Origin: Echiichthys vipera
Taxonomy: Eukaryota > Chordata > Actinopteri > Perciformes > Trachinidae
Length of the DNA stretch: 64,000 nt
NCBI GenBank assembly: GCA_963691815.1
Contig: OY829645.1
Coordinates: 1,984,001 to 2,048,000, forward strand
Reading direction: 5' to 3'
The notes beneath the pieces are model-generated. The model saw only the letters and a program-made list of their open reading frames with translations, was not told where the DNA came from and did not search any database. A program made the position numbers and the translations under genes. Each line of letters begins with the position of its first letter. The stretch's first letter is position 1. Positions 53,182-64,000 of this stretch are shown here, in pieces.

Positions 53182-53607
53182 CATAACTACATAATCAAAC
53201 TGAAAGCAGACTGACTTGATAACTACAGAATCAAATTTGAAGCAGACTGACTTGATAACTTCAGAATCAAACTTAAAGCAGACCGACTTGATAACTTCAG
53301 AATAAATCTAAAGCAGACTGACATGATAACTTCAGAATCAAACTTGAAGCAGACTGACTTGATAACGTCAGAATCAAACTAAAGCAACTTACTCAATAAC
53401 TACAGAATCAAACTGAAAGCAGACTGACTTGATAACTACAGAATCAAATTTGAAGCAGACTGACTTGATAACTTCAGAATCAAACTTAAAGCAGACCGAC
53501 TTGATAACTTCAGAATAAATCTAAAGCAGACTGACATGATAACTTCAGAATCAAACTTGAAGCAGACTGACTTGATAACGTCAGAATCAAACTAAAGCAA
53601 CTTACTC
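53182..53607. repeat. 213-bp local tandem duplication
   Basis: The six-monomer segment from AACTGAAAGCAGACTG to GCAACTTACTCAATAAC occurs twice in succession; the last motif falls at 53384 and 53597. The corresponding place in the other copies (near 48804 and 59076) has it only once, so the duplication is specific to this copy. Confidence 0.75.
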
Positions 53608-53699
53608 AATAACTACAGAATCAAACTTAAAGCAGAATGATATGATAATTACAGAATCAAATTTGAAGCAGGCCGACTTGTGAAATTCAGAATCAAACT

Positions 53700-56600
53700 T
53701 AAAGCGGACTGGCTTCATAACTTCAAAATCAAACTTAAAGCAGACTGTCTTGATAACTTATGAATCAAACTTAAAGCAAACTGAATTCATAACTTCACAA
53801 TCAAACTTAAAGCAAACTGACTTGATAACTTCAGAATCAAACTTAAAGCAGACTGACTTGATAACTTCAGAATCAAACGTGAAGCAGACTGACTTGATAA
53901 CTTCAGAATCAAACTTAAAGCAGACTGACTTGATGACTTCAGAATCAAACTTAAAGCAGACAGACTTGATAACTTTAGAATCAAACCTAAAGCAAACTGA
54001 GTTGATAACTTCAGAATCAAACTTAAAGCAGACTGACTTGATAACTTAAGAATCAAACTAAAGCAGACAGACTTGATAACTACAGAATCAAACTTGAAGC
54101 AGACTGACCTGATAACTTCAGAATAAAACTTAAAGCAGACTGACTTGATAACGTCAGAATCAAACTAAAGCAACTTACTCAATAACTACAGAATCAAACT
54201 TAAAGCAGAATGATATGATAATTACAGAATCAAATTTGAAGCAGGCCGACTTGTGAAATTCAGAATCAAACTTAAAGCGGACTGGCTTCATAACTTCAAA
54301 ATCAAACTTAAAGCAGACTGTCTTGATAACTTATGAATCAAACTTAAAGCAAACTGAATTCATAACTTCACAATCAAACTTAAAGCAAACTGACTTGATA
54401 ACTTCAGAATCAAACTTAAAGCAGACTGACTTGATAACTTCAGCATAAAACAAAAATCAGACTGATTTGATAACTTCAGAATCAAACTAAAGCAGACTGA
54501 CTTTATAACTACAGAATCAGATTTAAAGCAGACTGACTTGATAACTACATAATCAAACTTTAAGCAGACTGACTTGAAAACTACAGAAAACAAATTTGAA
54601 GCAGACTGACTTGATAACTTCAAAATCAAACATAAAGCAGGCTGACTTAATAACTTTAGAATCAAACTTAAAGCAGACTGACTTGAAAACTTTAAATCAA
54701 ACTTAAAGTAGACTGACTTGATAACTTTAGAATCAAACGTAAAGCAGACTGACTTGATGACTTCAGAATCAAACTTAAAGCAGACTAACTTGATAACTTC
54801 AGAATCAAACTAAAGCAGACTGACTTGATAACTACAGAATCAAAATGAAAGCAGACTGACTCGATAACTTCAGAATCAAACTTGAAGCAGACTGACCTGA
54901 TAATTTCAAAATCAAACTTACAGCAGTCTGACTTAATAACTTTAGAATCAAACTTAAAGCAGACTTACTTGATAACTTCAGAATCAAATCAAACTAAAGC
55001 AGACTGACTTGATAACTTCAGAATCAAACTTAAAGCAGACTGACTTGATAACTTCAAGTCGAACTTAAAGCACACTGACTTGATAACTTCAGAATCAAAC
55101 TTAAAGCAAACAGACTTGAGCACTTCAGAATCAAACTTAAAGCAGACTGACTTGATAACTTCAGAATAAAACAAAAATCAGACTGACTTGATAACTTCAG
55201 AATCAAACTTCAAGCACACTGACTTGATAACTTCAAGTCAAACATAAAGCACACTGACTGATGACTTCAGAATCAAACTTAAAGCAAACAGACTTGAGCA
55301 CTTCAGAATCAAACTTAAAGCAGACTGACTTGATAACTTCAGCATAAAACAAAAATCAGACTGATTTGATAACTTCAGAATCAAACTAAAGCAGACTGAC
55401 TTTATAACTACAGAATCAGATTTAAAGCAGACTGACTTGATAACTACATAATCAAACTTTAAGCAGACTGACTTGAAAACTACAGAAAACAAATTTGAAG
55501 CAGACTGACTTGATAACTTCAAAATCAAACTTAAAGCAGGCTGACTTAATAACTTTAGAATCAAACTTAAAGCAGACTGACTTGAAAACTTTAAATCAAA
55601 CTTAAAGTAGACTGACTTGATAACTTTAGAATCAAACGTAAAGCAGACTGACTTGATGACTTCAGAATCAAACTTAAAGCAGACTGACTTGATAACTTCA
55701 GAATCAAACTAAAGCAGACTGACTTGATAACTACAGAATCAAAATGAAAGCAGACTGACTCGATAACTTCAGAATCAAACTTGAAGCAGACTGACCTAAT
55801 AACTTCAAAATCAAACTTAAAGCAGGCTGACTTAATAACTTTAGAATCAAACTTAAAGCAGACTGACTTGATAACTTCAGAATCAAACTAAAGCAGACTA
55901 ACTTGATAACAACAGAATCAAAATTAAAGCAGACTGACTTGATAACTTCAGAATCAAACTTGAAGCACACTAACCTGATAACTTCAAAATCAAACTTACA
56001 GCAGGCTGACTTAATAACTTTAGAATCAAACTTAAAGCAGACTTACTTGATAACTTCAGAATCAAAATTCAAGCAGACTGACTTGATAACTTCAGAATCA
56101 AACTTGAAGCAGACGGACTTTATAACTACAGAATCAAATTTGAAGCAGACTGACTTGATAACTTCAGAAATAAACTTAAAGCAGACTGACTTGATAACTT
56201 TGAGTCAAACTTAAAGCACAATGACTGATAACTTCAGAATCAAACTAAAGCAGACTGACTTGATAACCTAAAATCAAACTTAAAGAAGGCTGACTTAATA
56301 ACTTTAGAATCAAACTTAAATCAGACTGACTTGATAACTTCAGAATCAAACTTAAAGCAGACAGACTTTATAACTACAGAATCAAATTTAAAGCAGACTT
56401 ACTTGATAACTACAGAATCAAATTTGAAGCAGACTGACTTGATAACTTCAGAATCAAACTTAAAGCAGACTGACTTGATAACTTCGAGTCAAACTTAAAG
56501 CACAATGACTGATAACTTCAGAATCAAACTTAAAGCAAACTGACTTGATCACTTCAGAATCAAACTTCAAGCACACTGACTTGATAACTTCAAGTCAAAC

Positions 56601-59600
56601 ATAAAGCACACTGACTGATGACTTCAGAATCAAACTTAAAGCAAACAGACTTGAGCACTTCAGAATCAAACTTAAAGCAGACTGACTTGATAACTTCAGC
56701 ATAAAACAAAAATCAGACTGATTTGATAACTTCAGAATCAAACTAAAGCAGACTGACTTTATAACTACAGAATCAGATTTAAAGCAGACTGACTTGATAA
56801 CTACATAATCAAACTTTAAGCAGACTGACTTGAAAACTACAGAAAACAAATTTGAAGCAGACTGACTTGATAACTTCAAAATCAAACTTAAAGCAGGCTG
56901 ACTTAATAACTTTAGAATCAAATTTAAAGCAGACTGACTTGAAAACTTTAAATCAAACTTAAAGTAGACTGACTTGATAACTTTAGAATCAAACGTAAAG
57001 CAGACTGACTTGATGACTTCAGAATCAAACTTAAAGCAGACTGACTTGATAACTTCAGAATCAAACTAAAGCAGACTGACTCGATAACTTCAGAATCAAA
57101 CTTGAAGCAGACTGACCTAATAACTTCAAAATCAAACTTAAAGTAGGCTGACTTAATAACTTTAGAATCAAACTTAAAGCAGACTGACTTGATAACTTCA
57201 GAATCAAACTAAAGCAGACTAACTTGATAACTACAGAATCAAAATTAAAGCAGACTGACTTGATAACTTCAGAATCAAACTTGAAGCACACTAACCTGAT
57301 AACTTCAAAATCAAACTTACAGCAGGCTGACTTAATAACTTTAGAATCAAACTTAAAGCAGACTTACTTGATAACTTCAGAATCAAATCAAACTAAAGCA
57401 GACTGACTTTATAACTACAGAATCAAACTTAAAGCAGACTGACTTGATGACATCAGAATCAAACTTAAAGCACACTGACTTGATAACTTCAAGTCAAACT
57501 TAAAGCAGACTGACTTGATAACTTCGAGTCAAACTTAAAGCAGGCTGACTTGATAACTTCAGAATCAAACTTAAGGCAGACTGACTTGATAACTACAGAA
57601 TCAAATTTGAAGCAGACTGACTTGATAACTTCAGAATAAAACTTGAAGCAGACTGACCTGATAACTTCAAAATCAAACTTAAAGCAGGCTGACTTAATAA
57701 CTTTAGAATCAAACTTAAAGCAGACTGACTTGATAACTTCAGAATCAAACTAAAGCAGACTAACTTGATAACTACAGAATCAAAATTAAAGCAGACTGAC
57801 TTGATAACTTCAGAATCAAACTTGAAGCAGACAGACTTGATAACTTCAGAATCAAACTAAAGCAGACTAACTTGATAACTACAGAATCAAAATTAAAGCA
57901 GACTGACTTGATAACTACAGAATGAAATTTGAAGCAGACTGACTTGATAACTTCAGAAATAAATTTAAAGCAGACTGACTTGATAACTTTGAGTCAAACT
58001 TAAAGCACAATGACTGATAACTTCAGAATCAAACTAAAGCAGACTAACTTGATAACTACAGATCCAAAATTAAAGCAGACTGACTTGATAACCTAAAATC
58101 AAACTTAAAGAAGGCTGACTTAATAACTTTAGAATCAAACTTAAATCAGACTGACTTGATAACTTCAGAATCAAACTTAAAGCAGACAGACTTTATAACT
58201 ACAGAATCAAATTTAAAGCAGACTGACTTGATAACTACAGAATCAAATTTGAAGCAGACTGACTTGATAACTTCAGAATCAAACTTAAAGCAGACTGACT
58301 TGATAACTTCGAGTCAAACTTAAAGCACAATGACTGATAACTTCAGAATCAAACTTAAAGCAAACTGACTTGATCACTTCAGAATCAAACTTAAAGCAAA
58401 CCGACTTGATAACTTCAAAATAAAACTTAAAGCAGACTGACTTGATAACTTCAAATCAAACTTAAAGCAGACTGACTTGATATCTTCAGAATCAAACCTA
58501 AAGCAGACTGACTTGATAACTTTGAGTCAAACTTAAGGCACAATGACTGATAACTTCAGAATCAAACTAAAGCAGACTGACTTGATAACTTCAGAATCAA
58601 ACTAAAGCAGACTGACTTGATAACTACAGAATCAAAATTAAAGCAGACTGACTTGATGACTTCAGAATCAAATCAAACTAAAGCAGACTGACTTGATAAC
58701 TACAGAATCAAAATTAAAGCAGACTGACTTGATAACTTCAGAATCAAACTTAAAGCAGACTGACTTGATAAATTTAAGTCTAACTCAGAGCAGACTGACT
58801 TCATAACTACAGAATCAAACTTAAAGCAAACTGAATTAATAACTTCAAAATCAAACTTAAAGAAGACTGACTTCATAACTACATAATCAAACTGAAAGCA
58901 GACTGACTTGATAACTACAGAATCAAATTTGAAGCAGACTGACTTGATAACTTCAGAATCAAACTTAAAGCAGACCGACTTGATAACTTCAGAATAAATC
59001 TAAAGCAGACTGACAGGATAACTTCAGAATCAAACTTGAAGCAGACTGACTTGATAACGTCAGAATCAAACTAAAGCAACTTACTCAATAACTACAGAAT
59101 CAAACTTAAAGCAGAATGATATGATAATTACAGAATCAAATTTGAAGCAGGCCGACTTGTGAAATTCAGAATCAAACTTAAAGCGGACTGGCTTCATAAC
59201 TTCAAAATCAAACTTAAAGCAGACTGTCTTGATAACTTATGAATCAAACTTAAAGCAAACTGAATTCATAACTTCACAATCAAACTTAAAGCAAACTGAC
59301 TTGATAACTTCAGAATCAAACTTAAAGCAGACTGACTTGATAACTTCAGAATCAAACTTAAAGCAGACTGACTTGATGACTTCAGAATCAAACTTAAAGC
59401 AGACAGACTTGATAACTTTAGAATCAAACCTAAAGCAAACTGAGTTGATAACTTCAGAATCAAACTTAAAGCAGACTGACTTGATAACTTAAGAATCAAA
59501 CTAAAGCAGACAGACTTGATAACTACAGAATCAAACTTGAAGCAGACTGACCTGATAACTTCAGAATAAAACTTAAAGCAGACTGACTTGATAACGTCAG

Positions 59601-62600
59601 AATCAAACTAAAGCAACTTACTCAATAACTACAGAATCAAACTTAAAGCAGAATGATATGATAATTACAGAATCAAATTTGAAGCAGGCCGACTTGTGAA
59701 ATTCAGAATCAAACTTAAAGCGGACTGGCTTCATAACTTCAAAATCAAACTTAAAGCAGACTGTCTTGATAACTTATGAATCAAACTTAAAGCAAACTGA
59801 ATTCATAACTTCACAATCAAACTTAAAGCAAACTGACTTGATTACTTCAGAATCAAACTTAAAGCAGACTGACTTGATAACTTCAGCATAAAACAAAAAT
59901 CAGACTGATTTGATAACTTCAGAATCAAACTAAAGCAGACTGACTTTATAACTACAGAATCAGATTTAAAGCAGACTGACTTGATAACTACATAATCAAA
60001 CTTTAAGCATACTGACTTGAAAACTACAGAAAACAAATTTGAAGCAGACTGACTTGATAACTTCAAAATCAAACATAAAGCAGGCTGACTTAATAACTTT
60101 AGAATCAAACTTAAAGCAGACTGACTTGAAAACTTTAAATCAAACTTAAAGTAGACTGACTTGATAACTTTAGAATCAAACGTAAAGCAGACTGACTTGA
60201 TGACTTCAGAATCAAACTTAAAGCAGACTAACTTGATAACTTCAGAATCAAACTAAAGCAGACTGACTTGATAACTACAGAATCAAAATGAAAGCAGACT
60301 GACTCGATAACTTCAGAATCAAACTTGAAGCAGACTGACCTGATAATTTCAAAATCAAACTTACAGCAGTCTGACTTAATAACTTTAGAATCAAACTTAA
60401 AGCAGACTTACTTGATAACTTCAGAATCAAATCAAACTAAAGCAGACTGACTTGATAACTTCAGAATCAAACTTAAAGCAGACTGACTTGATAACTTCAA
60501 GTCGAACTTAAAGCACACTGACTGATAACTTCAGAATCAAACTTAAAGCAAACAGACTTGAGCACTTCAGAATCAAACTTAAAGCAGACTGACTTGATAA
60601 CTTCAGAATAAAACAAAAATCAGACTGACTTGATAACTTCAGAATCAAACTTCAAGCACACTGACTTGATAACTTCAAGTCAAACATAAAGCACACTGAC
60701 TGATGACTTCAGAATCAAACTTAAAGCAAACAGACTTGAGCACTTCAGAATCAAACTTAAAGCAGACTGACTTGATAACTTCAGCATAAAACAAAAATCA
60801 GACTGATTTGATAACTTCAGAATCAAGCTAAAGCAGACTGACTTTATAACTACAGAATCAGATTTAAAGCAGACTGACTTGATAACTACATAATCAAACT
60901 TTAAGCAGACTGACTTGAAAACTACAGAAAACAAATTTGAAGCAGACTGACTTGATAACTTCAAAATCAAACTTAAAGCAGGCTGACTTAATAACTTTAG
61001 AATCAAACTTAAAGCAGACTGACTTGAAAACTTTAAATCAAACTTAAAGTAGACTGACTTGATAACTTTAGAATCAAACGTAAAGCAGACTGACTTGATG
61101 ACTTCAGAATCAAACTTAAAGCAGACTGACTTGATAACTTCAGAATCAAACTAAAGCAGACTGACTTGATAACTACAGAATCAAAATGAAAGCAGACTGA
61201 CTCGATAACTTCAGAATCAAACTTGAAGCAGACTGACCTAATAACTTCAAAATCAAACTTAAAGCAGGCTGACTTAATAACTTTAGAATCAAACTTAAAG
61301 CAGACTGACTTGATAACTTCAGAATCAAACTAAAGCAGACTAACTTGATAACTACAGAATCAAAATTAAAGCAGACTGACTTGATAACTTCAGAATCAAA
61401 CTTGAAGCACACTAACCTGATAACTTCAAAATCAAACTTACAGCAGGCTGACTTAATAACTTTAGAATCAAACTTAAAGCAGACTTACTTGATAACTTCA
61501 GAATCAAATCAAACTAAAGCAGACTGACTTTATAACTACAGAATCAAACTTAAAGCAGACTGACTTGATGACATCAGAATCAAACTTAAAGCACACTGAC
61601 TTGATAACTTCAAGTCAAACTTAAAGCAGACTGACTTGATAACTTCGAGTCAAACTTAAAGCAGGCTGACTTGATAACTTCAGAATCAAACTTAAGGCAG
61701 ACTGACTTGATAACTACAGAATCAAATTTGAAGCAGACTGACTTGATAACTTCAGAATAAAACTTGAAGCAGACTGACCTGATAACTTCAAAATCAAACT
61801 TAAAGCAGGCTGACTTAATAATTTTAGAATCAAACTTAAAGCAGACTGACTTGATAACTTCAGAATCAAACTAAAGCAGACTAACTTGATAACTACAGAA
61901 TCAAAATTCAAGCAGACTGACTTGATAACTTCCGAATCAAACTTGAAGCAGACAGACTTTATAACTACAGAATCAAATTTGAAGCAGACTGACTTGATAA
62001 CTTCAGAAATAAACTTAAAGCAGACTGACTTGATAACTTTGAGTCAAACTTAAAGCACAATGACTGATAACTTCAGAATCAAACTAAAGCAGACTGACTT
62101 GATAACCTAAAATCAAACTTAAAGAAGGCTGACTTAATAACTTTAGAATCAAACTTAAATCAGACTGACTTGATAACTTCAGAATCAAACTTAAAGCAGA
62201 CAGACTTTATAACTACAGAATCAAATTTAAAGCAGACTGACTTGATAACTACAGAATCAAATTTGAAGCAGACTGACTTGATAACTTCAGAATCAAACTT
62301 AAAGCAGACTGACTTGATAACTTCAAGTCAAACTTAAAGCACAATGACTGATAACTTCAGAATCAAACTTAAAGCAAACTGACTTGATCACTTCAGAATC
62401 AAACTTCAAGCACACTGACTTGATAACTTCAAGTCAAACATAAAGCACACTGACTGATGACTTCAGAATCAAACTTAAAGCAAACAGACTTGAGCACTTC
62501 AGAATCAAACTTAAAGCAGACTGACTTGATAACTTCAGCATAAAACAAAAATCAGACTGATTTGATAACTTCAGAATCAAACTAAAGCAGACGGACTTTA

Positions 62601-64000
62601 TAACTACAGAATCAGATTTAAAGCAGACTGACTTGATAACTACATAATCAAACTTTAAGCAGACTGACTTGAAAACTACAGAAAACAAATTTGAAGCAGA
62701 CTGACTTGATAACTTCAAAATCAAACTTAAAGCAGGCTGACTTAATAACTTTAGAATCAAATTTAAAGCAGACTGACTTGAAAACTTTAAATCAAACTTA
62801 AAGTAGACTGACTTGATAACTTTAGAATCAAACGTAAAGCAGACTGACTTGATGACTTCAGAATCAAACTTAAAGCAGACTGACTTGATAACTTCAGAAT
62901 CAAACTAAAGCAGACTGACTCGATAACTTCAGAATCAAACTTGAAGCAGACTGACCTAATAACTTCAAAATCAAACTTAAAGTAGGCTGCCTTAATAACT
63001 TTAGAATCAAACTTAAAGCAGACTGACTTGATAACTTCAGAATCAAACTAAAGCAGACTAACTTGATAACTACAGAATCAAAATTAAAGCAGACTGACTT
63101 GATAACTTCAGAATCAAACTTGAAGCACACTAACCTGATAACTTCAAAATCAAACTTACAGCAGGCTGACTTAATAACTTTAGAATCAAACTTAAAGCAG
63201 ACTTACTTGATAACTTCAGAATCAAATCAAACTAAAGCAGACTGACTTTATAACTACAGAATCAAACTTAAAGCAGACTGACTTGATGACATCAGAATCA
63301 AACTTAAAGCACACTGACTTGATAACTTCAAGTCAAACTTAAAGCAGACTGACTTGATAACTTCGAGTCAAACTTAAAGCAGGCTGACTTGATAACTTCA
63401 GAATCAAACTTAAGGCAGACTGACTTGATAACTACAGAATCAAATTTGAAGCAGACTGACTTGATAACTTCAGAATAAAACTTGAAGCAGACTGACCTGA
63501 TAACTTCAAAATCAAACTTAAAGCAGGCTGACTTAATAACTTTAGAATCAAACTTAAAGCAGACTGACTTGATAACTTCAGAATCAAACTAAAGCAGACT
63601 AACTTGATAACTACAGAATCAAAATTAAAGCAGACTGACTTGATAACTTCAGAATCAAACTTGAAGCAGACAGACTTGATAACTTCAGAATCAAACTAAA
63701 GCAGACTAACTTGATAACTACAGAATCAAAATTAAAGCAGACTGACTTGATAACTACAGAATCAAATTTGAAGCAGACTGACTTGATAACTTCAGAAATA
63801 AATTTAAAGCAGACTGACTTGATAACTTTGAGTCAAACTTAAAGCACAATGACTGATAACTTCAGAATCAAACTAAAGCAGACTAACTTGATAACTACAG
63901 ATCCAAAATTAAAGCAGACAGACTTGATAACCTAAAATCAAACTTAAAGAAGGCTGACTTAATAACTTTAGAATCAAACTTAAATCAGACTGACTTGATA
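53700..64000. repeat. Higher-order repeat, 5.4-5.8-kb unit, two tandem copies
   Basis: 53750-54360 recurs at 59229-59842 (offset 5,479-5,482), 55238-55970 at 60680-61412 (5,442), and 56595-58060 at 62434-63899 (5,839). The 397-bp jump between the last two offsets marks a block of about eleven monomers present at about 61.5-62.0 kb and absent from, or rearranged in, the first copy. Matching segments look nearly identical, with occasional substitutions such as GGCTGACTT/GGCTGCCTT near 57149/62988. The second copy is cut by the window end. Confidence 0.75.

Larger units (their letters stand above)
45060..54500. repeat. Higher-order repeat, about 4.7-kb unit, two tandem copies
   Basis: Copy 1 runs from about 45060 to 49746 and copy 2 from about 49747 to 54500. 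The offset is 4,686 bp at the start (45061/49747 and 45699/50385), 4,544-4,580 bp in the middle (47570/52114 and 48058/52638) and 4,756-4,793 bp at the end (48957/53750 and 49413/54169). The shifts come from gained and lost monomer groups, including a 213-bp duplication at about 53.2-53.6 kb. Copy 1 contains the uninterrupted paralogue of the retroelement insertion site. Confidence 0.75.
35621..64000. repeat. Right satellite array, ~36-bp monomer
   Basis: Same monomer and orientation as the left array, but with a different mix of variants. ATAAAACAAAAATCAGACTG (first at about 36126), CAGAATTACTTGATAAC and, further on, GCAACTTACTCAATAAC and GAATGATATGATAATTAC are frequent here, and I saw none of the first, third or fourth on the left. 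The left-domain CTCAGAGCTGACTG variant was not seen here. The array is cut into HOR blocks given separately and runs off the end of the window. No gene, rRNA or tRNA is visible in it. Confidence 0.97.

Noticed and set aside
35621..64000. The same kind of repetitive open frames in the right array, up to 120 codons
   Set aside because: Same reason as on the left. Identical peptides recur only because the underlying HOR DNA is duplicated.
1..64000. CENP-B box or telomere-type repeat within the satellite
   Set aside because: The TTCGAGTCAAAC variant shares only TTCG with the CENP-B box and lacks the downstream CGGG. No short telomeric motif was seen, so no centromere or telomere call is made.

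Overview
The window is almost entirely satellite DNA from a eukaryote. A monomer of about 36 bp (first half GATAACTTCAGAATCAAA, second half CTTAAAGCAGACTGACTT; about 33% GC) fills 1-32840 and 35621-64000. That is about 61.2 of 64 kb, or roughly 1,700 monomers. The one non-satellite segment is 32841-35620 (2,780 bp, visibly more GC-rich). It is a 5'-truncated non-LTR retrotransposon on the minus strand, carrying a reverse transcriptase and a C-terminal restriction-enzyme-like endonuclease (RLE). RLE-type LINE-like elements and satellite arrays of this scale point to an animal. A fish or marine invertebrate is my guess, but nothing here fixes the species. I see no host gene, rRNA, tRNA, CRISPR or operon. 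|| Layout: 1-32840 is the left satellite domain, built from higher-order repeats (HORs). These include a 4.88-4.91 kb unit in tandem at about 2.6-12.4 kb, a further offset of 4,544 bp into 16-17.6 kb, a 250-bp duplication near 22.7 kb, a 2,031-bp offset at 21.8/23.8 kb, an 822-bp unit twice at 26.2-27.8 kb and a ~2.1 kb unit at 27.7-31 kb. 35621-64000 is the right domain, with 1,394-bp units at 37.2-43 kb, a ~4.7 kb unit twice at 45.1-54.5 kb and a 5.4-5.8 kb unit at about 53.7-64 kb. The two domains carry different diagnostic monomer variants, and the retroelement sits close to their boundary. || Main discovery candidate: the retroelement is flanked by a 205-bp direct repeat (32636-32840 and 35621-35825, 204/205 identical). 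An uninterrupted paralogue with a single copy of those 205 bp lies at 46994-47198. Both flanks are colinear with that paralogue without indels (offset 14358 on the left for ~590 bp, 11373 on the right for ~345 bp). The difference, 2985, equals insert (2780) plus duplication (205). This looks like an unusually long target-site duplication made by an RLE-type element inside a satellite. || The many 60-120 aa open frames in the satellite arise because 36 is divisible by three and the consensus lacks stops in several frames on both strands. I do not treat them as genes. The only credible coding sequence is the retroelement ORF, which has lost its 5' end and carries at least two in-frame stops in its N-terminal remnant.
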